Below are positions 24,375 to 33,181 of a stretch of 59,700 nucleotides of DNA, one piece after another. The notes beneath the pieces are model-generated. The model did not search any database. It saw nothing but the letters and a program-made list of their open reading frames with translations, and was not told the origin of the DNA. Source of the DNA: Chloroflexota bacterium (GTDB lineage Bacteria > Chloroflexota > Anaerolineae > DUEN01). Positions within the stretch are counted from its first letter, which is position 1. Every line of letters begins with the position of its first letter. Location of the stretch: assembly GCA_013152435.1 (NCBI GenBank), contig JAADGJ010000111.1, forward strand, positions 1 through 59,700, given 5' to 3'. The translations under genes were made by a program, and so were the position numbers.

Positions 24375-26600
24375 GGGGAGTTGCTGCTCAACGCGATCTG
24401 GGGTGCTCTTTACCGGGCGGATGGCCCCGATTGCGTTGGCTTTCAGAATGGCCTGGATCCATTGTAGCACTTCGCCCGGCATCAGCCCCTCGGCTTTGGT
24501 GATCACCATGCTCCCGCCCAGAGCTTCCACATGATCAAGCTCATCCTGCGCGGAGACGATGATGATGGGAGTGTCTCGCCACTGGCTTGATGATCGGAGG
24601 CGTCGGATCACCTGGGCGCCGTCCATGTCGGGCAGCATCAGATCCAGCAGGATCAGGTCGGGGCGGTGCAGCCGGATCATGTCCAGCGCCTCCTGGCCGC
24701 CATATGCGCTGAACACCTGGTACCTCCGAATCGGGCTATCCAGCATCCGGCTCAGAAGACGAACGAAATCGCGATCGTCGTCGACGACCAACACACGGGT
24801 TACATTCTCCCCGAATCGGCGCAGGACGTCCCACAGATCCTGATGGGACACTGGCTTGATCAGGTACCCATCTACGGCTAGTTGTTGCCGCAGTGGCCCC
24901 TCACCAGCCAGTGGACAGGCGATGAACGGCACCCGCAATCCCCAACTGTGGGCAGTCTCCTCCAGGTGCTCGGCCGGGATCGGCTCATCGCTGCTGTCGA
25001 ACAGAATAGCCTGTGGCATGAGCTGTCGTGCCATGTCCCGGGCCTGTTCCAGGCTGTAAACGGCCACGGTGCGGTACCCGCGTATGTGTCGAGCCAGCAG
25101 TCCGGCCGCCGATGGGCTATGGGTGACGGTCAGAAGTATGGGGACTTCTCCCCATTGGTCTGATGGGATGGGTTCCTGGGTGAGAGGGCGACTGCCATCA
25201 TTTGCGGCCAACTCCTGGACGGTTATGGGGAGACTGAAGTAGAAGGTGCTGCCTTTGCCTACTTCACTCTCCACCCAGATGCGTCCACCGTGCATCTCCA
25301 CGAATCGTTTGCTGATCGCCAGACCCAGCCCCGCACCTCCGTGGCGCCGACGCGTCGACCCGTCGGCTTGTCGGAACTCCTCGAAGATGCGAGAGATGTC
25401 CTCGGGGGCGATACCCACGCCTGTATCAGCTACCCAGAAGAGGATGTTGCCAGCCTCTTTCCGAACGCCCACGGTGACGCTCCCCTGCTCGGTGAAGCGA
25501 GCGGCGTTGTTCAGCAGATTGAAGAGTACCTGTCGTATGCGTGTGGAATCGACCCAAATTCGCGGCAGACCCGGTTCGATCCTCACATGCAGGGACAGAC
25601 CACGTGTCTCCACCAGGCTGCGGGCCGTGTTCACTGCCTCCTGAACCAGGACGGCCGGATCCACCTCTTCCGGCAGCAGGCTCATCTGTGCTGCCTCGAT
25701 GCGCGCCAGGTCCAGCACGTCGTTGACCAGCGTCTGCAGGTGGCAGGCGTTACGGTGCACGATACTCAGATCGCGCATATAGGAGGGCGGCAACGGCGCA
25801 CCATAGTATTCAGGCGATTGCGCCATCATTTCAGTGAACCCGACGATGAGGTTAAGCGGCGTGCGCAGTTCGTGGCTGATGGTCTGGGCGAATTGTTGCT
25901 TGAGCCGACGAGCCTCTTCTGCTTGATCGCGGGCCAGCGACAGCATATAGTTGACCCGTTCCAATCTATATGTGGCCTCGTCCAGCGCCTTCAGCACACG
26001 GCTCAGCTCGGCCTGTCGCTCTCGGGCGATCCGCTCATTACGACGGGCCTGCTCATAGCCGTTCCAGGCCCAGGCTAACGCGATGTAAAGGTTGCGAGCG
26101 GCCAGCCACGAGGCTAGCGTGGTCAGGAGGATAACCGCGATGGGGAGCCAGGTGTCCACGGAGAGGAAGGGCGTATGAAGATAGGATCGGTTGATCATGA
26201 TAGTCAGTGCGCTAGCCAGGAGAGCGATCAGGAACACGGCCTGCTGGCTCATGAGGACGCTGGCGAAGATCACAGGAAGGATGAATAGGTGGGAGAGCTG
26301 GCTGATACGGAAGGCGAGGACGGCGCACGCGATGGCAAGGAGTAAGCCTCCGGTGAAAAGGACGGAGGCGACGGAGAGAGCACGGTCCCGCAAGAGGTGG
26401 CCAAGGCCCCAACTCAGGATGAGCAGCAGACTGCCCAGCCACGCTTCCAGGGGGGCACTTTCCCCGGTCACTGGCCACACGAGAAGGGTCAGCCATATGT
26501 AGCCGATCGCCCCAATGAGAAGCGCGATGATCCTGAACGATTCAGCGCGCAATTGCATTAGATTGTCGCATAGATGAGACATCTCATGCGTCGCGCTCAT
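24360..26600 (-). CDS. Hybrid histidine kinase with membrane sensor and two receiver domains
   Basis: This is a 746-residue protein. Residues about 20-185 contain five to six hydrophobic segments with short loops, a membrane sensor without a clear ligand domain. A coiled coil leads to HisKA (FAQTISHELRTPLNL, phospho-His) and an intact HATPase (FNLLNNAARF, DTGVGIAPEDISRIFEEF, GAGLGLAISKRF). Two REC domains follow. The first (VPILLTVTHSPSAAGLL ... ILFDSSDEP) lacks the acidic pocket and is degenerate. The second (VLVVDDDRDFVRLL, LLDLMLPDMDG) looks active. The ATG at 26600 follows AGGAGG. It converges with the regulator gene at 23139, an arrangement that suggests one signalling pair; the signal is unknown. 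Confidence 0.88.
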   Translation of the reverse strand: MSATHEMSHLCDNLMQLRAESFRIIALLIGAIGYIWLTLLVWPVTGESAPLEAWLGSLLLILSWGLGHLLRDRALSVASVLFTGGLLLAIACAVLAFRISQLSHLFILPVIFASVLMSQQAVFLIALLASALTIMINRSYLHTPFLSVDTWLPIAVILLTTLASWLAARNLYIALAWAWNGYEQARRNERIARERQAELSRVLKALDEATYRLERVNYMLSLARDQAEEARRLKQQFAQTISHELRTPLNLIVGFTEMMAQSPEYYGAPLPPSYMRDLSIVHRNACHLQTLVNDVLDLARIEAAQMSLLPEEVDPAVLVQEAVNTARSLVETRGLSLHVRIEPGLPRIWVDSTRIRQVLFNLLNNAARFTEQGSVTVGVRKEAGNILFWVADTGVGIAPEDISRIFEEFRQADGSTRRRHGGAGLGLAISKRFVEMHGGRIWVESEVGKGSTFYFSLPITVQELAANDGSRPLTQEPIPSDQWGEVPILLTVTHSPSAAGLLARHIRGYRTVAVYSLEQARDMARQLMPQAILFDSSDEPIPAEHLEETAHSWGLRVPFIACPLAGEGPLRQQLAVDGYLIKPVSHQDLWDVLRRFGENVTRVLVVDDDRDFVRLLSRMLDSPIRRYQVFSAYGGQEALDMIRLHRPDLILLDLMLPDMDGAQVIRRLRSSSQWRDTPIIIVSAQDELDHVEALGGSMVITKAEGLMPGEVLQWIQAILKANAIGAIRPVKSTPDRVEQQLPSSSL

Positions 26601-26714
26601 GGCTGCCTCCTGACGCCAAAAGGGCCTGTAATCGCTACAATGCGAGCCTCCTTCTCCTACGCTTGGGAGAAGACGAGACTACATGTCTCTTCCGCCATGC
26701 GAAGCTCAATAAGA

Positions 26715-28457
26715 TCATGTGACCTGTTTGGCGCCGACGCGCTTCTCGATCTTGGCCCACGTGTCTCGCAACGTGACCGTGCGGTTGAACACGAGCCTGC
26801 CATCCGCCGAGTCCGGGTCTACGCAGAAGTACCCCTTCCGCAGGAACTGGTAGTGATCCCCGACCTTCGCGTTGGCCAGGCTGGGTTCCACCTTGCAGGA
26901 CGTGAGGATCTCCAGAGAGTTGGGGTTGATGTTCGCCTTGAAGTCGGCCCCCTCCTCGTCCACCTCGTCCGGGTTCGCCTTGAGGAACAGGCGATCATAC
27001 AGGCGCACCTCGGCGTCCAGCGCGTGGGCGGCCGAGACCCAGTGCAGCGTCCCCCGCACCTTGCGCCCGTCCGGCGTCACACCGCCCCGGGACTCGGGGT
27101 CGTAGGTGCAGTGGAGCTCGACGATCTCGCCGGCCGCATCCTTGACGACGTCCACGCACGTGACATAGTACGCGCCCTTCAGCCGCACCTCCCGGCCGGG
27201 AGCCAGGCGGAACCACTTCTTTGGCGGGTCCTCTCGAAAGTCATCCCGCTCGACGTACAGCACCCGGGAGAAGGGCACTTTGCGCGTGCCCATGCTGGGA
27301 TCCTCTGGGTTGTTCTCGATCTCGAACTCTTCCACCAGGTCCTCGGGATAGTTGTCGATCACCAATCGGAGCGGTCGCAACACCGCCATGGCCCGGGGAG
27401 CCCGCTTGTTCAGATCCTCCCGGAGGCAATGCTCCAGCAGGGCGATATCGATGACGCTGTTCGTCTTGGCCACGCCGATGCGGTCGCAGAAGTTTCGGAT
27501 GGCCTGCGGTGTGTAGCCTCGCCGCCGCATCCCCGCCAGGGTGGGCATCCGCGGGTCGTCCCAGCCGTTCACGTACCCCCCCTCGACGAGCTCTCGCAGC
27601 TTGCGTTTGCTCAGCACCGTGTGGCTGAGGTTCAGGCGAGCGAACTCGATCTGGCGTGGGTGGTGGATACCCAGCTGGTCGAGGAACCAGTCGTACAGGG
27701 GGCGATGGTCCTCGAACTCCAGCGTGCAGATGGAATGGGTGATCCCCTCGATGGAATCCGACTGGCCGTGAGCCCAGTCGTATGTGGGGTAGATGCACCA
27801 CTTGTCGCCGGTTCGGTGGTGACTGGTGTGGATGATGCGGTACATGACCGGATCGCGCAGGTTCAGGTTGGGAGAGGCCATGTCGATCTTCGCCCGCAGG
27901 ACGCGTGCGCCGTTGGGGAACTCGCCGGCGCGCATACGCTCGAATAGCTCCAGGTTCTCCTCAACCGAGCGGTTGCGATAGGGGCTCTCCTTTCCCGGCT
28001 CCGTCAGGGTCCCCCGATATGCCCGTATCTCCTCGGGGCTCAGGTCGTCTACATAGGCCTTGCCGGCCTTGATCAGCTGTATGGCGAACTCGTACAACTG
28101 GTCGAAGTAATCGGATGCGTAGTACAGGCGATCGCCCCAGTCGAACCCCAGCCAGCGAACGTCCTCGATGATGGCCTGTACGTACTCCTCGCTCTCCTTA
28201 AGAGGATTGGTGTCGTCGAATCGCAGGTTGCACAGGCCGCCGTATTCCTCGGCGATGCCGAAGTTCAGGCAGATGGACTTGGCGTGGCCGATATGCAGGT
28301 AGCCATTGGGCTCCGGGGGAAAGCGCGTGTGCACCTTCCCCCCAAAACGATTGGTCCGGATATCTTCCTCGATGATTTCTCGGATGAAATCGGTGGGTTT
28401 GGATTCGGCTGAAGCCTCGCCAGCGGCCTGGCTCTCACCTTTCCTCGGTTCTCCCAT
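26715..28457 (-). CDS. glnS: Glutaminyl-tRNA synthetase
   Basis: This is a 580-residue class I aminoacyl-tRNA synthetase. The HIGH motif is in [12 protein letters not shown] (about residue 50-60) and the KMSKS equivalent is VLSKRKL (about 283). [15 protein letters not shown] and the anticodon-binding beta-barrels ([36 protein letters not shown]) are complete. It charges tRNA-Gln directly, so the organism need not rely on GatCAB for glutamine. A short charged N-terminal tail (about 25 residues) precedes the catalytic core. The ATG at 28457 follows GAGGAGG. It lies 49 bp after gltX on the same strand and is probably cotranscribed. Confidence 0.97.
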   Translation of the reverse strand: MGEPRKGESQAAGEASAESKPTDFIREIIEEDIRTNRFGGKVHTRFPPEPNGYLHIGHAKSICLNFGIAEEYGGLCNLRFDDTNPLKESEEYVQAIIEDVRWLGFDWGDRLYYASDYFDQLYEFAIQLIKAGKAYVDDLSPEEIRAYRGTLTEPGKESPYRNRSVEENLELFERMRAGEFPNGARVLRAKIDMASPNLNLRDPVMYRIIHTSHHRTGDKWCIYPTYDWAHGQSDSIEGITHSICTLEFEDHRPLYDWFLDQLGIHHPRQIEFARLNLSHTVLSKRKLRELVEGGYVNGWDDPRMPTLAGMRRRGYTPQAIRNFCDRIGVAKTNSVIDIALLEHCLREDLNKRAPRAMAVLRPLRLVIDNYPEDLVEEFEIENNPEDPSMGTRKVPFSRVLYVERDDFREDPPKKWFRLAPGREVRLKGAYYVTCVDVVKDAAGEIVELHCTYDPESRGGVTPDGRKVRGTLHWVSAAHALDAEVRLYDRLFLKANPDEVDEEGADFKANINPNSLEILTSCKVEPSLANAKVGDHYQFLRKGYFCVDPDSADGRLVFNRTVTLRDTWAKIEKRVGAKQVT

Positions 28458-28506
28458 AACCTTTCCTCCTCAGTGGGTTCGGTGAAGGGGTACATGGTGC
28501 GAGCAA

Positions 28507-30021
28507 CTACGTCGTCTCGGCGGCGACGAGTTGCTGCAGAAGCTCCATAGCCCGGTCACATCGGGCCAGGGCCTTCTCTCGCCCTACGGCCACGATGCTG
28601 ACGAACAGGGGCGGGGCCACCTTCTTGCCCGTGATGGCGATGCGCAGGATGCCGAAGAGGGGCCCTGCCTTGACGCCCAGCCGCTCGGCCAGGGCTCGCA
28701 TCTCCGCCTCCATGAGGTCGGGATCGAACTCCGGCAGATCGGCCAGGACCTGCCGTGCGGCCCGCAGTGCCTCCAGCGATTGCGCCGCCGTCATCTTGCG
28801 GCCGATCAACAGCTTCGGATCGTATTCGCCCGGCTCCTTGAAGACGAAATCCACGATCTCGGCCGCCTCAGACAGCTTTTTCACCCGCTCCTGGACGGCC
28901 GGCATCAGCACCGGCAGCCCGGGGTGGCGGGCGATCTCCTCCTCGGGGATGCCGAGCCCCTTGGCCAGGAACGGTAGTACTCGCCGGGTGAACTCCTCGG
29001 TCGGGAGCTCACGGATGTAGACGCCGTTCATCCAGTCCAGCTTCTCGTAGGAGACGACGGAGGGCTTGGGGTGGACATCGGCGATGTCGAATCGCTCAAT
29101 GGCCTGCTCTCGGGTGAAGAGGTCGTTCTCCGGGTCGTACGACCATCCCAGCAGCGCCAGGAAGTTGAACAGCGCCTCGGGAAGGTATCCCTCTTCTCGG
29201 AAGTCTCGGATCAGGGTTGGGTACTCGACGCCGTTGATCACCGGCTTGCGTTTGGACATCTTGCCCTTACCGCTAGGATCGAGCAGCAGCGGCAGGTGGG
29301 CCATGATCGGCGGCTCCCAACCGAAGGCCCGGTAGATCAGGATGTGGCGCGGTACGGAGGGGAGCCACTCGTCTCCTCGCAGGATGTGCGAGATCTCCAT
29401 CAGATGGTCGTCGATGACGTTGGCCAGGTGGTAGGTCGGGTACCCGTCGGACTTCAAGAGCACCAGATCGTCCAGGGTGTTCACGTCCACGGTGATCTCG
29501 CCCCGGATCACGTCGCGGAAGGTGATCTTCCCTTCGTCGGGCACCTTCAGGCGCACCACCGGGGTGATCCCTTGAGCCTCATATTCCGCTCGTTGGGCCG
29601 CCGTCAGATTGCGGCAGTGGCGATCGTAGCCGATCCGTTCCTTGCGTTTCCGTTGCTCCTCTCGCAGCGCGGCCAGGCGCTCCGGCGAGCAGTAGCAATA
29701 GTAGGCGTGCCCCTCCTCGATCAGCTTGCGAGCGTGTTCCTGATAGATGTCCAGCCGTTGGGATTGAAAGTAGGGGCCGTACTCGCCGCCGACCTCGGGC
29801 CCCTCATCCCAGTCGAGCCCCAGCCATCGCAGGGATTCCAGCAGATCGTCCAGCGCCTCCGGATGGTAGCGCGTTCGATCCGTGTCCTCGATGCGCAGGA
29901 TGAAGCGGCCGCCGGTGTGGCGGGCGTATAGCCAGTTGTAAATCGCCGTGCGGGCCCCACCCAGGTGGAAATAGCCGGTGGGGCTCGGGGCGATGCGCAC
30001 GCGTACGGGTCGGTGGGTCAT
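28507..30021 (-). CDS. gltX: Glutamyl-tRNA synthetase
   Basis: This 504-residue class I synthetase has RIAPSPTGYFHLGGARTAI (HIGH region) and GKMSKRKPV (KMSKS). The C-terminal anticodon-binding helical domain is full length. It attaches glutamate to tRNA-Glu. Because glnS follows directly, this GluRS is probably of the discriminating type, an inference from gene context. The ATG at 30021 is preceded by GGAGG at nine bases. The upstream spacer holds an array of CGCAATACG-like repeats. Confidence 0.97.
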   Translation of the reverse strand: MTHRPVRVRIAPSPTGYFHLGGARTAIYNWLYARHTGGRFILRIEDTDRTRYHPEALDDLLESLRWLGLDWDEGPEVGGEYGPYFQSQRLDIYQEHARKLIEEGHAYYCYCSPERLAALREEQRKRKERIGYDRHCRNLTAAQRAEYEAQGITPVVRLKVPDEGKITFRDVIRGEITVDVNTLDDLVLLKSDGYPTYHLANVIDDHLMEISHILRGDEWLPSVPRHILIYRAFGWEPPIMAHLPLLLDPSGKGKMSKRKPVINGVEYPTLIRDFREEGYLPEALFNFLALLGWSYDPENDLFTREQAIERFDIADVHPKPSVVSYEKLDWMNGVYIRELPTEEFTRRVLPFLAKGLGIPEEEIARHPGLPVLMPAVQERVKKLSEAAEIVDFVFKEPGEYDPKLLIGRKMTAAQSLEALRAARQVLADLPEFDPDLMEAEMRALAERLGVKAGPLFGILRIAITGKKVAPPLFVSIVAVGREKALARCDRAMELLQQLVAAETT

Positions 30022-30027
30022 GTTGAG

Positions 30028-30070
30028 AACCTCCGTTTCGTGTTCCGTATTGCATATTGCGTGTTACGTA
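30028..30070 (-). repeat. Array of degenerate CGCAATACG-type repeats (left side of four-helix gene)
   Basis: Read on the minus strand the spacer consists of AATACGTAACACGCAATATGCAATACGGAACACG-type units of about 10 bases. It fills the gap between the four-helix-bundle stop codon and the gltX start. A second array in the opposite orientation is at 30585-30648. Confidence 0.55.
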
Positions 30071-30565
30071 TTAAGGCGGTGGAAGCGGGACATCGGATAG
30101 CAGCCCTGATAGCTCTCCCTGGTATGAATCCAGATCGGCGTGGTAAGCGACTTGCTCTTCTTTGAAAACACGCTGACGTTGCCTTGGAATGATCGTCAGG
30201 AGCAGCCGGATGATCTGTGCCAGGAGGTTGAGCCGGTGCTCCATCACAGAATTTCCTAGAACATACCTGCTCTTGAAATACCAATCACGGCTTTCCCGGG
30301 CCGATCCAAGGGCGTATTCATAGAATCGGGCGCGGTCTCGGCCGGAGCCACGCGAGTAGCCTTCGGCGATATTCGCACTGATGGAGCATACTGCACGGTA
30401 CAATTGGTCCGACAGGCCATGAGTTCGCCGATCCTGCATGAGCTTTGTCGCGTCGAGCCACCCGAGGTCTGAGAGGAACAGGGCGAGCCGATACACCTGC
30501 ATCTTCCACAGGACATCCGTCGTGATGATCTCCGGCACTGTTTCAAGCCATTCCTCGTAGTTCAT
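30071..30565 (-). CDS. Four-helix-bundle protein (23S rRNA intervening-sequence protein family)
   Basis: This is a 164-residue protein. The family core is YRAVCSISANIAEGYSRGSG (about 62-81), then FYEYALGSARESRDWY, the typical helix-2/helix-3 boundary of S23/IVP proteins. The same fold is used by the Avd accessory protein of diversity-generating retroelements. The cellular role of stand-alone members is unknown; nucleic-acid binding is suspected. The ATG at 30565 follows AGGGGAGTGG. It is flanked on both sides by repeat arrays in inverted orientation, between gltX and an MFS gene, and no reverse transcriptase is in the window. About 45 residues at each end are less conserved. Confidence 0.8.
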   Translation of the reverse strand: MNYEEWLETVPEIITTDVLWKMQVYRLALFLSDLGWLDATKLMQDRRTHGLSDQLYRAVCSISANIAEGYSRGSGRDRARFYEYALGSARESRDWYFKSRYVLGNSVMEHRLNLLAQIIRLLLTIIPRQRQRVFKEEQVAYHADLDSYQGELSGLLSDVPLPPP

Positions 30566-30584
30566 GGCCACTCCCCTGCCTCCC

Positions 30585-30648
30585 ACGCATTACGCAATAC
30601 ATGACACGCAATACGCACCACGCAATACGCATCACGCATCACGCAACC
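30585..30648 (+). repeat. Array of degenerate CGCAATACG-type repeats (right side of four-helix gene)
   Basis: At least five units of the form ACGCAATACGC, ACGCATCACGC or ACACGCAATACG follow one another. The orientation is opposite to the array at 30028, and the array ends exactly at the MFS stop codon. Confidence 0.6.
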
Positions 30649-31845
30649 CTACTCCCTCCCCCCCAGCCACCTCGTCCCAAGCACCCCCAACGCCAGCGCG
30701 ACCCCTGCCGTGATCCCAAACATCGCCCGGATGCCGATGGCGTCGGCGATGGTACCGCTGAGCCCCGGCCCGCTGAACATGCCGATGGCGTAAACGGCCT
30801 GGTGCAGTCCCATGGCGGTGGTGCGCTCGGCGTCCTCTACGTTCTGGATGCTCAGCCCCATCAGCACCGGGTAACCGATGCCCATGGACATCCCGATGCA
30901 GAATTGAGCGGCGAAGACCAACGGCAGCGTTGGCGCCAGCGCGGCCCCTCCGATGCCCACGGCCAGGAGCAGGAAGCTGATGTAGACGAGCCGCCGGGCG
31001 CCGATGCGCTTGACGATGGCGGTCGCCGTCAGGTTGCCCAGCGTGAGGACGGCGATGTTCATGCTGGTGAGCATGCTGAGCATGACGTCCGTGGCCCCCA
31101 ACTGCCTGGCCAGGATGGGGATGAACCCGAAGGTGGCCGCCCAGTTTGCATATTGAGCCACGGCGCTGAGGACGGAGGGAAGCAGCACGTCCCGTCGGGT
31201 GATCAGGTGCCCGATGCCCTTGATCGATGGGCGCCGGCGGGAACGGCGCTCCTCCCGGGCCGGCAATACGATCAGGATGGCCAGAACGGCCGCGCCTGCG
31301 GCCAGGAAGAAGGGAAGGGAATACCCCCCCAGGTTGTTCAAAGAGCCAGTGATCCCTGTGGCCAGCATGCGCCCCACCGACCCGATGAGGGTGAGCATGG
31401 CGCTGGCACGTACGGCCTCCTCTGGCGGGAACAAGCTGCTGAACACGACGACCAGCGGCACCCAGGTGCCGGCCGCCAGCCCGGTGATGGCCCGCCCGAG
31501 GATCAGCCCGTTGACGTTGTCGGCGGAGCCCATGGTCCAGGCCCCCAGACCGGCCAGGGCGAACCCGCCGATGATAAACGGCTTGCGCCGTCCCAGCCAG
31601 TCGGCCGTGATGCCCAACGGCAGGCGGATGATCGCCTGCCAAAGCCCGTACATGGAGAGCACCACGCCGACCAGTGCCAGATTGTCGGTCTTGCTCGCGG
31701 TGTAGACGGGCAACGTCGGCACGTAAAGATACAGGGCGATCCAATACAGGAAGACGGCGATGATATACAGCGTAAGGGTCAGCCGCCGGGCGCCGGTCAT
31801 GGCCGGTGTAGCGACCGTCGAGCGGGTGGCCGCGGTGCGACACAT
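30649..31845 (-). CDS. Major facilitator superfamily transporter
   Basis: This is a 398-residue protein with twelve hydrophobic segments. The MFS motif A appears between helices 2 and 3 as GITADWLGRRKP, and a related motif occurs in the second half (AIVKRIGARRL). It looks like a drug- or sugar-efflux type antiporter; the substrate cannot be told. The ATG at 31845 has AAAGGAG ten bases upstream, and a shorter start at 31800 is possible. It follows the DUF362 gene by 16 bp and is probably cotranscribed with it. Confidence 0.88.
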   Translation of the reverse strand: MCRTAATRSTVATPAMTGARRLTLTLYIIAVFLYWIALYLYVPTLPVYTASKTDNLALVGVVLSMYGLWQAIIRLPLGITADWLGRRKPFIIGGFALAGLGAWTMGSADNVNGLILGRAITGLAAGTWVPLVVVFSSLFPPEEAVRASAMLTLIGSVGRMLATGITGSLNNLGGYSLPFFLAAGAAVLAILIVLPAREERRSRRRPSIKGIGHLITRRDVLLPSVLSAVAQYANWAATFGFIPILARQLGATDVMLSMLTSMNIAVLTLGNLTATAIVKRIGARRLVYISFLLLAVGIGGAALAPTLPLVFAAQFCIGMSMGIGYPVLMGLSIQNVEDAERTTAMGLHQAVYAIGMFSGPGLSGTIADAIGIRAMFGITAGVALALGVLGTRWLGGRE

Positions 31846-31861
31846 TGTGGCATGGCTCCTT

Positions 31862-32944
31862 TCACGATGTCGGCTGTCTGCGCATCTCGAAAGCCGTCGT
31901 TTCCGGCCCCCCGGTGATGATCTGGCGGAATCGTGCCTCCACGCGCTCGCTCCGCCAGTGACGTTGGCGTGGATAGGTGCTGTGACGGCGGAAGGGACGG
32001 CACAACGCCTCCAGGTCGCCGTTGCCCGTCATCTGGATCTGTTCCAGATCTCCCTGGCCCAGTCCGCCCTGGTGTGCATACCATAAGTAGCCGATCTCGA
32101 ACGGATCAAACCCCATGAGCTTGGCGGCCACCGCGTCCGCTGCCACAGGGTCCAGGCTGGCTACGGCGGCATGGAGCGGCACCGGATCGCCCCATGTCGG
32201 TCCCTCGCCCTCCATGGCCTCCCAGGCGTCCAGCACAGCCAGATGGGGACGGATCACCCGGGCCACCAGGAAGAGGTTGAGGTGCATGACCGGGTAGCTT
32301 TGATGCAGGCGTGCCTTATCGCTGGGAGATCTGCGGGCAAATGCGAATCGCATCTCATCGACGATGGGGAGCAGCTTGATCCGCAGTGGTAACATGTTAT
32401 AGGCCCGCCACAGGATGGAAGGGCTCGAGCGGGGCTGTAATGCCACCCGGGCAATGAGCGCTCCCATGGTTACATTCTTGATAGACGCCGTGATCAAGAC
32501 GAGATCGTGCGTTTTGGGCGGCCCTACGGAGATGATGAAGTCCGACTCCACCGCTGTGGCGGAGAGGGCCAGCATCTGCGGGCGTAGCCGATGGTCGTAC
32601 GTCTGAACGGGATATGTGCGCTCGTCCCTGTTGAAATCCACCAGCTGGACGTCGTAGGCATCCACCAGCGCGTCGTATCCGAAGTTGCGATATCCCACCC
32701 CGGTCGGCGCCAGCGCCGCTCCCTCACCGATGAGCACCGGACCGCTGTATCGTTCGCGTAGCCAATCCAGGGTGGCGCGCAGCGCATCCACATGGGTGGC
32801 GGCCAGCTGGCGTTTCACCGACACCAGGTTCGGCTTGATTAGCACACGCCGTTTCCCGCTTAAATCGATAGGCCCCAACGCCTCCAGGGCCGCTCTCACA
32901 GTTTCGTATCGGCTGTTCCCCGTCGTCAGTGCGACCGTGCTCAT
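31862..32944 (-). CDS. DUF362 family protein
   Basis: This 360-residue protein matches the DUF362 pattern: RVLIKPNLVSVK near the N-terminus, VLIGEGAAL, FIISVGPPKTHDLVLITASIKNVTMG in the middle and HLNLFLVARVIRPHLAVLDAWEAMEGEGPTWG near residue 240. DUF362 proteins are often linked to iron-sulfur or ferredoxin-containing proteins, but this one has no ferredoxin-type cysteine cluster. The biochemical role is unknown. The ATG at 32944 follows GAGGAGAAAGG. It is the first gene of a two-gene unit with the MFS transporter. Confidence 0.85.
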   Translation of the reverse strand: MSTVALTTGNSRYETVRAALEALGPIDLSGKRRVLIKPNLVSVKRQLAATHVDALRATLDWLRERYSGPVLIGEGAALAPTGVGYRNFGYDALVDAYDVQLVDFNRDERTYPVQTYDHRLRPQMLALSATAVESDFIISVGPPKTHDLVLITASIKNVTMGALIARVALQPRSSPSILWRAYNMLPLRIKLLPIVDEMRFAFARRSPSDKARLHQSYPVMHLNLFLVARVIRPHLAVLDAWEAMEGEGPTWGDPVPLHAAVASLDPVAADAVAAKLMGFDPFEIGYLWYAHQGGLGQGDLEQIQMTGNGDLEALCRPFRRHSTYPRQRHWRSERVEARFRQIITGGPETTAFEMRRQPTS

Positions 32945-33105
32945 CGCGTTCCCTTTCTCCTCTACACCCGCTCGATGGGGCTCATTATAGCATACCGTTG
33001 GTCTCAGGCAATCATATGTGGCTGCCCGTGTGCATTCCTCTCGGCCCTTGGCCTTGCCTGGTCCGGTCTGGAGGTGGTGGCCCCGGGGCGGGATAGGACG
33101 TCGGA

Positions 33106-33134
33106 TTGTTCACTTTCCTGGCGCATGCTATACT
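33106..33134 (+). promoter_or_regulatory. Promoter for the nucleotidyltransferase gene (TTGTTC-N17-TATACT, extended -10)
   Basis: TTGTTC (33106-33111) and TATACT (33129-33134) are 17 bp apart, with TGC in front of the -10 as an extended element. The start codon is 48 bp further on. Confidence 0.5.
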
Positions 33135-33181
33135 GGTTGTCGCAAGAACGTGGAAGATCTTCTCTGTTATGGAGGCCGTAG

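Noticed and set aside
30028-30648. CRISPR-like reading of the CGCAATACG arrays
   Set aside because: The units are about 10 bases, directly adjoining and degenerate, with no unique spacers and no cas genes.
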